Origin: Planctomycetota bacterium
GTDB lineage: Bacteria; Planctomycetota; Planctomycetia; Gemmatales; Gemmataceae
Length of the DNA stretch: 32,419 nt
Direction of reading: 5' to 3'
Assembly (NCBI GenBank): GCA_016873095.1
Contig: VGYC01000075.1
Coordinates: forward strand, 1 to 32,419
Shown here: piece after piece, positions 23,532 to 32,395 of the stretch
Numbering within the stretch: position 1 is the first letter of the stretch
How the letters are laid out: every line of letters begins with the position of its first letter
Translations under genes and position numbers: made by a program
Notes under the pieces: model-generated
Told to the model about the DNA's origin: nothing
The model's database searches: none
Seen by the model: only the letters and a program-made list of their open reading frames with translations

Positions 23532-23894
23532 TCACTTCGTATACCGGCCGCGATACTGCTCGGCCGGGTATTTCAAGTCGTTCTTCGCCATCTTCGCTCG
23601 AAACGCCTCGCTCAGATCCAGGCCCACCACGTTGCACAGGTTGAAAAGATGGCAGGCCACGTCGGCAATCTCTTCTGCCACCTGTTCCCGGCGGTCCGGA
23701 TCCTTCATCAATTCCAGCGACCCGGGACCATCGACCCAAAGAAAATGCTCCATCAACTCCGCTGCTTCGATGGCCGCCCCCATCGCGAGGTTCTTGGGAG
23801 TGTGATAAGGCTCCCATTCCCGGTCGGCGGCAAAGCGGCGCACCATGTCGCGCAGCATCGCCACGGTCGTCGTCTCGTCGTTCCTGTTGCTCAT
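23532..23894 (-). CDS. MazG-like nucleotide pyrophosphohydrolase (dCTP pyrophosphatase type)
   Basis: 120 residues from ATG 23894, with GAGGAAA upstream. The pattern REWEPYHTPKNLAMGAAIEAAELMEHFLW, followed by EQVAEEIADVACHLFNLCNVVGLDLSEAF, is that of the all-alpha NTP pyrophosphatase superfamily, DCTPP1/RS21-C6 branch. The four acidic magnesium ligands (E-x-x-E in the first helix pair, E-x-x-D in the second) are all present. KNDLKYPAEQYRGRY is the usual K-x-x-x-K-Y-P end. Members hydrolyse non-canonical or excess (d)NTPs to the monophosphate and pyrophosphate, cleaning the nucleotide pool. It is a complete, normal-length member. It is first in a leftward pair with the DUF11 gene. Confidence 0.92.
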   Translation of the reverse strand: MSNRNDETTTVAMLRDMVRRFAADREWEPYHTPKNLAMGAAIEAAELMEHFLWVDGPGSLELMKDPDRREQVAEEIADVACHLFNLCNVVGLDLSEAFRAKMAKNDLKYPAEQYRGRYTK

Positions 23895-24290
23895 GATGCG
23901 TTTCCTCAGGTTGACGCTTCAGGTTGCTTCGTCCATTTCAGCGCGCGAGCTTAAATGGGATCCGACGAATTTTCGGATTCTAGGCATTCTCTCGCAGCGC
24001 TTAGGTTCGCCGAGATTGCCCACCTTGCCCGGCCTGTTTACGAAATGAAGCGCGGCGACTATAGCGTGCCGCCGGCGCCTGTCAACAGGCTTGAGGGTTT
24101 GCCGGAGCAACGCAGCCGCCAGCCGCGGTAACAAGGCATGGCCACCTCTGTATGGCCCTTCGGGGCTTGGGGAAATGATACGACGGTCCCGCGCGGATGC
24201 GGGTGGTTCGATTGGGGATGACAGCCGTTGGCGACTTTGCTATCTCGCCGCGCTGTTGGTCGCGATTCGGAACACGAGGAGGAAATAGCA
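23895..24290. other. Divergent intergenic region of about 395 bases
   Basis: It separates the leftward pyrophosphohydrolase from the rightward cysteine-rich protein, so promoters for both should lie here. I see a possible TTGACG box at about 23909 but no convincing partner -10. The rightward gene has a strong AGGAGG at its start. No small gene is convincing. Confidence 0.4.
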
Positions 24291-25865
24291 ATGACGCGAG
24301 CCTTGCGGATGCCGGCCTGCCTGCTGGGACTGTTCCTGGCAAGCAGCTTCGGCCAGGCCCAGACAGGAACCTGTGATCCGGCAGCGGCCGGCGCGGTTCC
24401 TTATTACCATCAGCTTCCCCAGGCAATCTTCTATGCTCAATGTGGCGGGCCGAACAAGCCCGACAAGCCGGTCGCTGCCGCCATGAACTCCGGCGACTGC
24501 CTGCAGGTATGGCAGGCTCTCTGGTCGCTGGGCAAGTACGAAGAGGCCCACGCCCTGGCCCAGCAAGCGTGCCAGGCATGTCCCGGTAACGTCGACCTCG
24601 AGCATGCTCGTGCCCTGGCTCAGATCATCCTGCAGCACGCCGCCCAACGTGCGCCCTGCTGTCCCGTGACCGGCTGCCAGGCCGCCGGCACTTGCTGCGC
24701 TTCAGGTGCGAGCGTGACATGCCCGGCGGCGTGCGGCACGTGTGATGAGCACTGCTGCTCGAACCACGCGGAGACGTGCTGCGCCGCGGCCGCCTGCTGC
24801 AAGAAGAAGAAGTGTGGCGGCGACAAGTGTGCGTGTGGCAAGGATTGCTGCTGTGCCAAGAAGACCTGCGCCGGCAACTGCTGCTGCGCGAAGAAGGCTT
24901 GTGCCTGCGGACCAGATTGCAGCTGCTGCAAGAAGTCTGGTACTTGCGGCAAGACCTGCGCCTGCGGTGCGGATTGCGCGTGTTGCAAGAAGTCCTGCGC
25001 CTGCGGCCCCGACTGCGCGTGTTGCAAAAAGTCCTGCGCTTGCGGGCCTGATTGCGCCTGCTGCAAGAAGACCTGCGCATGCGGCACGGGCTGCACTTGC
25101 AAGGAGCAGGGGCAAACACAGCGCCTCGTGCGGCAGATGAAGGCGCTGCAGAAGTTGCTGGCCACAAGCTGCCGGCCGTGCATCGGCTTGCCTGGTATGC
25201 CTGGCTGCGCCATGCCGGCCTTCACTGGCCCGCTGCCCACGCACATGATGATGTTGCCTGACCAGACGGTGGTCGAGATGCCGTGTCCCTTGCCGGGCCC
25301 CGGGATGCCGTGCCAACCAATGATGGGGTTGCCTGGACTGCCGCCATGCATCGGTCCAGTGTGCCAGCCGACGCCGTCGCCCGTCCCGGCCATGCCGGTC
25401 AGCCGGCCGGTGGACGTGCCGCCGAGCTGTCCGCTGGGCTTCAACATGCCCCCGTGCTGCCCCGCGCCAGTGTGCTGTCCCGCGCCGGTGTGCTGCCCGC
25501 CCTGTCCGGGGGCAACCGCGGCAGTTTCGGCCACTCGTGAACCCATCGAGATCACTGCCAAGGGTGGCCGAATTCACGTAAAGTCCACTCGATTCCAGGC
25601 GACCTGCGACCACCTCACCTATCAGGAAAACAACGATCAGGTGGTCCTGACGGGGTCGGTGCGCTTGAGTATCAACAATGGCGCCTGCACGGACAAGATC
25701 CGCGCCCAGCGCGTCGAAGTGGGCATCCATCACGCCCATTACCAGGTTACGCCCACCGGTTCGAGCAGTCGCAGCAACGCCGTTCGCCGCGAGAGCAAGC
25801 CGGATATGTCGCCGTGCTCGGCCTCGAAGCCGCAGGCGTGCTGGCCGACCTGCCCGTGTGATTAG
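24291..25865 (+). CDS. Secreted cysteine-rich repeat protein with LptA/OstA-like C-terminal segment
   Basis: 524 residues from ATG 24291 (AGGAGG upstream; the earlier start at 24228 is not used). A signal peptide (ACLLGLFLASSFGQA) is followed by a short helical domain (about 65-120). Residues 123-270 hold 49 cysteines in 148 residues, with five or so near-repeats of C-A-C-G-P/A-D-C-A-C-C-K-K. Residues 294-435 are rich in proline, methionine and cysteine (C-C-P-A-P-V repeats). Then REPIEITAKGGRIHVKST, CDHLTYQENNDQVVLTGSVRL and KIRAQRVEV resemble the beta-taco repeat of LptA/OstA proteins. The cysteine part could bind metal like metallothionein or form disulfides outside the cell; planctomycete walls are known to be cystine-rich. 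I know no named family for the whole. A strong terminator follows. Confidence 0.82.
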   Translation: MTRALRMPACLLGLFLASSFGQAQTGTCDPAAAGAVPYYHQLPQAIFYAQCGGPNKPDKPVAAAMNSGDCLQVWQALWSLGKYEEAHALAQQACQACPGNVDLEHARALAQIILQHAAQRAPCCPVTGCQAAGTCCASGASVTCPAACGTCDEHCCSNHAETCCAAAACCKKKKCGGDKCACGKDCCCAKKTCAGNCCCAKKACACGPDCSCCKKSGTCGKTCACGADCACCKKSCACGPDCACCKKSCACGPDCACCKKTCACGTGCTCKEQGQTQRLVRQMKALQKLLATSCRPCIGLPGMPGCAMPAFTGPLPTHMMMLPDQTVVEMPCPLPGPGMPCQPMMGLPGLPPCIGPVCQPTPSPVPAMPVSRPVDVPPSCPLGFNMPPCCPAPVCCPAPVCCPPCPGATAAVSATREPIEITAKGGRIHVKSTRFQATCDHLTYQENNDQVVLTGSVRLSINNGACTDKIRAQRVEVGIHHAHYQVTPTGSSSRSNAVRRESKPDMSPCSASKPQACWPTCPCD

Positions 25866-25942
25866 TCGGCCCGGGCCAGGCCGACACGCGTGACGGTTGC
25901 GCGTCGCCGGCATGTCGGATTCAGCAAACCTCAAAACGTGGA

Positions 25943-25978
25943 GCCGGGCCTGGACCTTGTTCAGGCCCGGCTTTTTTT
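25943..25978 (+). terminator. Rho-independent terminator after the cysteine-rich gene
   Basis: GCCGGGCCTG (25943-25952) pairs perfectly with CAGGCCCGGC (25962-25971) around a 9-base loop, followed by seven T. It is 78 bases after the stop. Confidence 0.93.
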
Positions 25979-26048
25979 GTGGCAGGAACGGCCCGGCAAA
26001 CGTAAGATACGTGGCGAGTACACCTTAGAATCTACAGGGAGGTCAGCC

Positions 26049-27008
26049 ATGTGTCGTGCGCCAATCTTTGCGTGTGTATGCGCCATCCTCGCCTTCGCAG
26101 CTGGTACTGCAGACCTGGCGGCAGACGAGGCCAGGGCCATTGCCAGGATCGAGCGCTTGCAGGGGAAGGTCATCGAAGATGTGGACGGCAAGCGCGTTGT
26201 GGACCTGGCCTTACGCTTCGTCATGGACGCCGAACTCGAGGGCATCGACCAGATTGCCGAGATCAAGAGATTGGTCTTGTTCTACACGTTGATCGGCAAT
26301 AAGGGCCTCGCGCATTTGACCGACCTTGCTGACCTCACCGAGTTGAACCTTCGTGGAACTCGGGTCGATAGCGACGGCTTGCAACATCTTCGCAAGGTGA
26401 AAAGCCTCAGGACTCTCGACCTGGGCAACACGAGAGTTCAGGGCCGGGGCTTGAAATACCTGAAGGATTGTCGGCTCATCAGTCTGAATCTGAGCGGCAC
26501 CAGTACGCGCAACCTGCAATACATCGCGCGGCAAGATGAGCTGCAGGTTCTCGAACTCGCCGGCACGCACGTTGCCGACCATGGCTTGAAGCAACTGGCC
26601 GGGCCCAAGGGCGACGGCCTCGCCAAGCTGACAAGACTGAATCTGCGCGGCAGCAAGATCAGCAACGATGGGCTCGCGCACCTGGCCGCGCATCGCCATC
26701 TCAAGCAGCTTGACCTGGGCGATGTCGATATCACGGACGCGGGCTTGAAACACTTGCAACGCTTGCCCTACCTGGAAAAGCTCGATCTGACCGGCAACGA
26801 CCTCACCGACGCCGGCTTGCAGAACCTCAAGGACATGAAAAACCTCAAGGTGCTCTATCTTGGCAAGACCAGCATCACGGACAAGGGCTTGGCGCACCTG
26901 GCGGGCTTGCCGATTCAGTTGCTCGATGTCAGCGGCACCGATGTGACGGAGGCAGCGGTTCGCAAGTGCCTGCCGGAAACCTACTGCGTCGGAGCAATCT
27001 CGGAATGA
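26049..27008 (+). CDS. Secreted leucine-rich repeat protein
   Basis: 319 residues from ATG 26049, with GGGAGG 8 bases upstream; the frame open from 25890 crosses the terminator and is not used. A signal peptide (MCRAPIFACVCAILAFAAGTADLA) is followed by about nine LRR units of the L-x-x-L-x-L-x-x-T-x-V/I-x-D-x-G-L-x-x-L type: LRTLDLGNTRVQGRGLKYL, LTRLNLRGSKISNDGLAHL, LKQLDLGDVDITDAGLKHL, LEKLDLTGNDLTDAGLQNL, LKVLYLGKTSITDKGLAHL. These are the 23-24-residue bacterial repeats very common in Gemmataceae. There is no other domain. Such proteins probably bind partners in the periplasm, but their roles are unknown. It lies 97 bases before the glycogen synthase gene and shares its direction. Confidence 0.88.
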   Translation: MCRAPIFACVCAILAFAAGTADLAADEARAIARIERLQGKVIEDVDGKRVVDLALRFVMDAELEGIDQIAEIKRLVLFYTLIGNKGLAHLTDLADLTELNLRGTRVDSDGLQHLRKVKSLRTLDLGNTRVQGRGLKYLKDCRLISLNLSGTSTRNLQYIARQDELQVLELAGTHVADHGLKQLAGPKGDGLAKLTRLNLRGSKISNDGLAHLAAHRHLKQLDLGDVDITDAGLKHLQRLPYLEKLDLTGNDLTDAGLQNLKDMKNLKVLYLGKTSITDKGLAHLAGLPIQLLDVSGTDVTEAAVRKCLPETYCVGAISE

Positions 27009-27105
27009 GCCGGAATGCCCCCGGGCATTGTCCTGTCGGGGTGTCGGGTCGAACAACACAAGCATTGTTGCCGCCGCGCGCGCCTTCCTCTAAAGTGGAA
27101 GCAGG

Positions 27106-28626
27106 ATGCGTTGCGTATATGCGGCCAGTGAAGTGGCGGGCTTTGCCAAGACGGGAGGCTTGGCCGACGTGGCGGCGTCTTTGCCGCGTGCCCTTGCGGA
27201 GCGCGGCGTCGAGTCTGCCATCATCATGCCGCTCTATCGCTGCGTCCGCCAGGCCTGCAAGGACCTCCGCGACACCGATCTCACTTTCGACGTCTCCATC
27301 GGCTTTCGCACGGTCACCGGTTCGATCTTCCGGGCCACCTTGCCGCAATCGCAGGTTCCTGTTTTCTTCATCGGCCAGCCGGAATTCTTTGACCGCGACG
27401 ATCCCGCGCAGGGAGCGGGACTTTACCAGTTCACCGCTGCCGACGGCAAGAAGACGGACTATCCGGACAACTGCGAGCGCTTCGTCTTCTTCAGCCGCGC
27501 CATCCTGGAGGTCATTCGCCTGCTCGGCTTCTGGCCGCAAGTCTTGCATTGCAACGACTGGCAGACCGGCCTCGCGCCCGTCTATCTGCGTGAGGTCTAT
27601 CACTACTATCATCAGCCGTCCGCGCAAGCGCGTTTTCGGAGCATGCGCACCCTGCTGACCGTCCACAACCTGGCTTACCAGGGCCTGTTCTGGCACATGG
27701 ACATGCCGCTTACCGGCTTGCCGTGGCGACTGTTCAACTTTGAGCAACTTGAGTTCTACGGGCAGATGAACTTTCTCAAGGCGGGCATCGTGTTCGCCGA
27801 CGCGATCACCACCGTGAGCCCGACGTACGCTCGCGAAATTCAGACGCCTTATTATGGCTGCGGCTTGCAAGGCGTCCTCATGCAGCGCAGCCGCCGGTTG
27901 CACGGCATCGTCAACGGCGTCGATTACGCAACCTGGGACCCGGCCGGTGATGCGCTCATTGCGAAGCAGTACGGGCCCGATGATGCGCCCGCCGGCAAGG
28001 CGGCGTGCAAGCGTGCCCTGCAGCGCCACATGGGCCTGCCGGACAGGCCGCGCACGCCGCTGCTGGGAATCGTTACCCGGCTCGTCGATCAGAAAGGTCT
28101 CGACCTGTTGTTGCCGGTAGCGCCGACCATGCTGGAGCAGGATAGCCAGCTCGTTGTCCTCGGCCAGGGGGACTCAGCGTATGAGAAATCATTGAGCGCG
28201 CTCAGCCGGCAGTTTCCAGAAAAGGTCGCCGTCGTCTTGGCACAGGACGAGAAGCTGGCACACCAGATCGAGGCTGGCGCCGATATGTTCCTCATGCCCA
28301 GCCGCTTCGAGCCGTGCGGGCTCAACCAGCTATACAGTCTGAAGTACGGTACAGTTCCCGTGGTGCGCGCGACCGGCGGCCTGGCCGACACCGTCGTCGA
28401 TGCCACGCAAGCCAGCCTCAAGTCGGGCAAGGCGACTGGTTTCAGCTTCGTCGCCTATTCCCCGGAAGCATTTCTGGATACAGTGCGACGGGCTCTCGAC
28501 ATGTACCGGAATCAGCCCGAGAGCTGGCGCGCGCTCATGAAGGCAGGCATGACGCAGGACTGGTCCTGGGCCCACTCCGCCGCCGAGTACGAGAAGCTGT
28601 ACCGGTCGCTGGCAGGCACGGAATGA
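27106..28626 (+). CDS. glgA: Glycogen synthase, GT5
   Basis: 506 residues from ATG 27106. The N-terminus MRCVYAASEVAGFAKTGGLADVAASLPRALAERG has the K-T-G-G-L-A-D-V motif (residues 15-22) that binds ADP-glucose. Further family blocks are HCNDWQTGLAPVYLR, TVHNLAYQGLF, TVSPTYAREIQTPYYGCGLQGVL, GIVNGVDYATWDPA, GIVTRLVDQKGLDLL and SRFEPCGLNQLYSLKYGTVPVVRATGGLADTV. It transfers glucose from ADP-glucose to the non-reducing end of glycogen in the cytosol. It is a full-length GT-B enzyme. The GH57 gene that follows by 82 bases probably works on the same polymer. Confidence 0.96.
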   Translation: MRCVYAASEVAGFAKTGGLADVAASLPRALAERGVESAIIMPLYRCVRQACKDLRDTDLTFDVSIGFRTVTGSIFRATLPQSQVPVFFIGQPEFFDRDDPAQGAGLYQFTAADGKKTDYPDNCERFVFFSRAILEVIRLLGFWPQVLHCNDWQTGLAPVYLREVYHYYHQPSAQARFRSMRTLLTVHNLAYQGLFWHMDMPLTGLPWRLFNFEQLEFYGQMNFLKAGIVFADAITTVSPTYAREIQTPYYGCGLQGVLMQRSRRLHGIVNGVDYATWDPAGDALIAKQYGPDDAPAGKAACKRALQRHMGLPDRPRTPLLGIVTRLVDQKGLDLLLPVAPTMLEQDSQLVVLGQGDSAYEKSLSALSRQFPEKVAVVLAQDEKLAHQIEAGADMFLMPSRFEPCGLNQLYSLKYGTVPVVRATGGLADTVVDATQASLKSGKATGFSFVAYSPEAFLDTVRRALDMYRNQPESWRALMKAGMTQDWSWAHSAAEYEKLYRSLAGTE

Positions 28627-28708
28627 CCGGCGTTCCTGCACGTCATGCCCGCAGTCATCAATCATCGGAAAGGCAAATGTTGACAACGAGAGCTTCGAGA
28701 GGCTTGCG

Positions 28709-30898
28709 ATGGCCGAGGTAGCCCTGGCATTCTTCTGGCATCAGCATCAACCGTACTATCCGGACGATCTGGGCGGCGAGAACCTCATGCCCTGGGTGCG
28801 GCTGCACGGCGTCAAGGACTACTACGGCATGGCGCTGCACCTGCTCGAAGTGCCGGAGATGCGCTGTACCATCAACCTCGTGCCCAGCCTGCTTGCCCAG
28901 ATTCAAGCCTATGTGGACGGCAAGGCCAGCGACCGCCCCTTTGACGTGTCGTTCATCGATGCCGGCAGCTTGCGCGAGTCGGACTGCCTGTACCTTCTGG
29001 ATCACTTCTTCATGGCCAACGCGGAGCACATGATCCGGCCGTTTCCGCGGTACGCCGAGCTATTTCACCGCCGAGCGGCGGGGCGCAACACAGCCGCCGA
29101 GGCGCGGCGGCGCTTCAAGGACAAGGACTTCCGCGATCTGCAAGTATGGTTCAACCTGGCCTGGGTCCATCCACTGGCCATTGAGCGCGACGAGGAGTTG
29201 CGTGAGCTTGTCAGCAAGGGGAAGAACTTCAGCGAGGACGAAAAGCAGCGCCTGCTCGCCAAGCACCTTGAGATCATGCGCGAGATCATCCCGCTGCACA
29301 AGAAGCTGCAAGATCAGGGACAGGTGGAGTTGACGACCACGCCGTACTTCCATCCGATCCTGCCGCTGTTGCTCGACAAGAAGCTGGCGCGCGAGGCGAT
29401 GCCCGCGGTCAAGCTGCCGCGCTACACCGGCGGCTATCTCGAAGACGCCGCGATCCACGTCCGCCGGGCGGTCGAGCAACATCGAACGATCTTCGGCACA
29501 GCGCCGATCGGCATGTGGCCGGCGGAAGGCAGTGTTTGTCAGACCATGATTCCGCTGCTCGTGCAGCACGGCATCCGCTGGATTGCCACGGACGAGGGTG
29601 TGCTCAGCCAGTCGACACAGGGTTTTGTCAGCCGGGACGCGCACGGCCACGCCCGCAATCCGGAGCTGCTTTATCGTCCGTACATGGTGCGCGAAGGCGA
29701 CAGCGAGCTGGGCATCGTCTTCCGCGACCATGCGCTGAGCGATATGATTGGCTTTCACTACCAGCGGAGTGCTGGTGCGGACGCGGCTGCCGACTTCATG
29801 CGGCATCTGCACAACATCGCGCAAGCCGTGAAGCTAGGCCAGCCGCCGCTGGTCCCCGTGATCCTCGACGGCGAGAACTGCTGGGAACACTATCCGCACG
29901 GCGGCGTGCCGTTTCTGCGGGCTCTCTATCAGCAGTGCGCGACGTCGCCGACGGTCAAGCCCGTCAAGCTTGGTGAGTACCTGGAAAGCAATCCGCCGCG
30001 TGACACGTTGCCGCGGCTCTTTGCCGGCAGCTGGATCAATCACAACTTTGCCATCTGGATCGGGCACGAGGAAGACAACAGTGCCTGGGACGCGTTGCAT
30101 CGGGCTCGCGAGCATCTCCGTTCGCGGACGCAGCAGAAGCATGTCCCGCAAGATCGCATTCAGCGCGCCTGGGACGAGATCTACATTGCCGAGGGCAGCG
30201 ACTGGTTCTGGTGGTTCGGCGACGATCATTCCAGCGCCCAGGATGCACTCTTCGACTACCTGTTCCGCAAGCACTTGCAAAACGTGTATCTGCTTCTCGG
30301 CGACCAGCCGCCCGCGGACCTGGCGAGGCCGATCAGCCGTCGCGGCCAGAAGGCGATCCACACGTTGCCGCGCAGCTTTCTGGATGTCGTCGTCGACGGC
30401 CGCGAGACATTTTTCGAGTGGATCAGCGCCGGTCGTTACACGTGCCAGAGCGAGCGCGGCACCATGGCCATGGTCACGCGCGGGCCGATCGAGGACGTGT
30501 ACTTTGGCTTCAGCCTCAAGACGTTGCTCGTGCGCGTGGATTTCGACGGCCCGGCCAGCACGGTGCTCAAGAGCTTCGAGACGCTACGCATCGGCTTCGT
30601 CGAGCCGACCGGCTGGGACGTGTTGATCGACAGGCCCGCCACCTCCGAGCAACGGCTGCGCCTGCTCCACAACGGCGCGACCGCCGCCGCCAGCCCCGCC
30701 AGCGTCGATGTCGGCATCGACCGCATCGTCGAGGCGTCGATCCCCTTCGATCTGCTCGGCGTCAAGGAAAACCAGCCAGTGCATTTCTTCGTGGAACTTC
30801 TGGAGAACAAGCAAAGCCGTGACCGCGCGCCGCGCGAGGGAGGAATTGTGTTGACCTGCCCCTCCGCCGATTTCGAGCAGATCATGTGGGATGTTTGA
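28709..30898 (+). CDS. Glycoside hydrolase family 57 enzyme
   Basis: 729 residues from ATG 28709, with GAGAGG upstream. GH57 conserved regions are seen: HQHQPYY (11-17), TTPYFHPILPLL (about 210-221), GMWPAEGSV with E273 as the probable nucleophile, WIATDEGVL, and VILDGENCWEHYP with D387 as the probable acid. Residues about 480-729 form the family's C-terminal helical part and a beta-rich domain (VVDGRETFFEWISAGRYTCQ, then DVYFGFSLKTLLVRVDFDGPA). GH57 contains 4-alpha-glucanotransferases, amylases, amylopullulanases and branching enzymes; the C-terminal domain recalls the amylopullulanase-like group. Adjacency to glgA suggests action on glycogen, as a branching or trimming activity. The specificity cannot be settled here. 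There is no signal peptide, so it is cytosolic. Confidence 0.9.
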   Translation: MAEVALAFFWHQHQPYYPDDLGGENLMPWVRLHGVKDYYGMALHLLEVPEMRCTINLVPSLLAQIQAYVDGKASDRPFDVSFIDAGSLRESDCLYLLDHFFMANAEHMIRPFPRYAELFHRRAAGRNTAAEARRRFKDKDFRDLQVWFNLAWVHPLAIERDEELRELVSKGKNFSEDEKQRLLAKHLEIMREIIPLHKKLQDQGQVELTTTPYFHPILPLLLDKKLAREAMPAVKLPRYTGGYLEDAAIHVRRAVEQHRTIFGTAPIGMWPAEGSVCQTMIPLLVQHGIRWIATDEGVLSQSTQGFVSRDAHGHARNPELLYRPYMVREGDSELGIVFRDHALSDMIGFHYQRSAGADAAADFMRHLHNIAQAVKLGQPPLVPVILDGENCWEHYPHGGVPFLRALYQQCATSPTVKPVKLGEYLESNPPRDTLPRLFAGSWINHNFAIWIGHEEDNSAWDALHRAREHLRSRTQQKHVPQDRIQRAWDEIYIAEGSDWFWWFGDDHSSAQDALFDYLFRKHLQNVYLLLGDQPPADLARPISRRGQKAIHTLPRSFLDVVVDGRETFFEWISAGRYTCQSERGTMAMVTRGPIEDVYFGFSLKTLLVRVDFDGPASTVLKSFETLRIGFVEPTGWDVLIDRPATSEQRLRLLHNGATAAASPASVDVGIDRIVEASIPFDLLGVKENQPVHFFVELLENKQSRDRAPREGGIVLTCPSADFEQIMWDV

Positions 30899-30964
30899 CG
30901 CCGGATCTCGCCGCAAATCAACGCGCGAGTGCCTGTCGATCACCTGCGTCCTGCGCTGGCTTGG

Positions 30965-31156
30965 TTACTTCGCCGGCGCCTGTGCTTGTGGCGCCTTGGG
31001 GACAGGCGGCGGATCCTTGGAAGGATACTGGCTCCAGTCGAGGTACAAGAACAGGCAACCGGCCAGGAGAGCCAGCAGCGAGATCGCCAGCATGCCGGTC
31101 CAGGCGTCGTTGCTGGGCTTGCTGGTTTCCTCAAAAATGTCGTCGGATGCGGCCAT
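30965..31156 (-). CDS. Small membrane protein of unknown function
   Basis: 63 residues from ATG 31156, with GAGGATCAC upstream. The order is an acidic N-terminus (MAASDDIFEETSKPSNDAW), one hydrophobic helix (TGMLAISLLALLAGCLFLYL), DWSQYP, and a proline/alanine-rich tail. The cysteine in L-A-G-C looks like a lipobox, but it lies too far from the start and inside the helix, so I prefer a plain single-span membrane protein. Short proteins of this layout are common in the group. It follows the coiled-coil gene by about 50 bases in the same direction, so the two are probably one transcript. The other frame over the same bases is a shadow. Confidence 0.75.
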   Translation of the reverse strand: MAASDDIFEETSKPSNDAWTGMLAISLLALLAGCLFLYLDWSQYPSKDPPPVPKAPQAQAPAK

Positions 31157-31205
31157 GTGATCCTCGAATCATCGTGCAGCCGGGGCGGGATGCCCGGACA
31201 TCATG

Positions 31206-32081
31206 CTAATTGCCGATCTTGCTGGCGACATGGTCGCCAGGGCGGAGCGGGCCGCGGGCGGCGGCGTACGGCGTCCGCATCATCCGGGCCACCGACTTGT
31301 GGTTGTAGACGTCCACCACGCGGATCGTGCCCAGGTATTCCGGACGCGGGTTGAGGCGAAATACTTCCAGCGTGTTGTATTTCTTCAATCCCTGGTCGCT
31401 TCCCAGGGAGATTTCGACCAGCGTCGGATCCTTGGTGTCGATCCGGTCGATCACGCCCTTGACGTTGACGGAAGGCGGATTGGGGCGATTGCCGTCGGCC
31501 ACCGTGGCCGTGGCTTCAACGCCCTTCTCGCCTTCCAGCTTCTGCCGCAGCAGGGCTTGGTAGTCGTTCAGCAACTTCTCGTTGCGTTCTTGCAACGTCT
31601 GGTTTTCGCGGTCCTTGAGGGCAGCGAACACGCGCAGGTCCTTGTTCTTCTTCTGCATGTCGAGGATCTCTTCCTCGCGCTTCTTGATGGTCACGAGAAG
31701 GTCCTGGGTTTCCTTGCGCAGACGGGCGGCCGCGGCCAGGACCTGCTGACCGGTGAGGTCAGCATCCTTCAACTTCAGGTTTGCCTCCTCCAGCTTGCTC
31801 TTGCCTTCCTCGATCTGCACCTTGTACTGAATTTCATCGTCCTTGCGCAGTTGCCGCTCGGTTTCGATGTCGAGCTTGAGCTTGGTAATGCTGCGGTTGA
31901 GATCGACGTTGGTGAGGGTCGAGGCCTTTGACTGGGCCTGGCCGACATCCATCTCACGCTTGATGCCCTCGGCGTAGGTTTTCCAGTTGGTGCGTGTCGC
32001 GAAATCAACCGCCAGAAAACCTCCGGTCGCCACGGCGAACACAAGGTTCAACAGAACGAGAATCTTGCCGACAATGTTCAT
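31206..32081 (-). CDS. Membrane-anchored coiled-coil protein of unknown function
   Basis: 291 residues from ATG 32081, with GGGGAAG just upstream. A single N-terminal helix (IVGKILVLLNLVFAVATGGFLAV) anchors the protein. Residues about 40-200 are a near-continuous coiled coil rich in K, E, L, D and Q (two main heptad stretches, roughly 60-125 and 130-190). The last 80 residues (VNVKGVIDRIDTKDPTLVEISLGSDQGLKKYNTLEVFRLNP, YLGTIRVVDVYNHKSVARM, LRPGDHVASKIGN) form a beta-rich domain recalling the MreC-type or 'G-x-x-x-G-D-x-V' strand folds. Plausible roles are envelope scaffolding or cell shape; this is a guess from architecture. It seems to be first in a two-gene transcript with the small membrane protein. 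Confidence 0.78.
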   Translation of the reverse strand: MNIVGKILVLLNLVFAVATGGFLAVDFATRTNWKTYAEGIKREMDVGQAQSKASTLTNVDLNRSITKLKLDIETERQLRKDDEIQYKVQIEEGKSKLEEANLKLKDADLTGQQVLAAAARLRKETQDLLVTIKKREEEILDMQKKNKDLRVFAALKDRENQTLQERNEKLLNDYQALLRQKLEGEKGVEATATVADGNRPNPPSVNVKGVIDRIDTKDPTLVEISLGSDQGLKKYNTLEVFRLNPRPEYLGTIRVVDVYNHKSVARMMRTPYAAARGPLRPGDHVASKIGN

Positions 32082-32395
32082 GTCTTCCCCCTTCCCGCTC
32101 GTTCCTCCCCCGAGGACGCACGGGTTCCTTCCAAATGGCTGACAGTGCCTGACAGGCCGACGCGCGCCGCAAAGTCTCAGCGCGCCCGGCGACCGAGTTC
32201 TTCCTGGAAAGAGGCGGGACTATGCCGTCCACCCCAATCCGTGTCAAGCCCACTCCTCGCGTGCTGTTGCGAAAGACAGGCTTTACGTAATTACTAAGGT
32301 TTTGCAAAGCTGCAGCTGGCCTTGTCAAAATGGGCAATTTCGTTCAAATTCCTGGTAATTTCACATGGCGCACGACGACCACGGAGGGTCCGGTC
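32082..32395. other. Divergent intergenic region before the right-hand partial gene
   Basis: Bases 32082-32250 hold the leader and candidate promoter of the coiled-coil gene. Bases 32270-32370 are clearly more AT-rich (for example TTACGTAATTACTAAGG) and could be the end of a mobile element, but no inverted repeat partner is visible inside the window. Confidence 0.4.
32219..32247 (-). promoter_or_regulatory. Possible sigma70-like promoter for the coiled-coil gene
   Basis: On the minus strand TTGACA (32242-32247) is separated by 17 bases from CATAGT (32219-32224). The leader would be about 130 bases. The -35 is perfect and the -10 moderate (four of six). Confidence 0.4.

Noticed and set aside
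24755-25090. The regular repeat block as a CRISPR array
   Set aside because: The units are contiguous, degenerate and in frame, with no unique spacers; they encode the cysteine repeats.
24702-25934. Long leftward open frames opposite the cysteine-rich gene
   Set aside because: They come from repeated TGC/AAG codons on the plus strand; the plus frame has the signal peptide, ribosome site and terminator.
25890-26048. The 53-codon N-terminal extension of the LRR protein
   Set aside because: It reads through a perfect terminator, and a signal peptide with GGGAGG starts at 26049.
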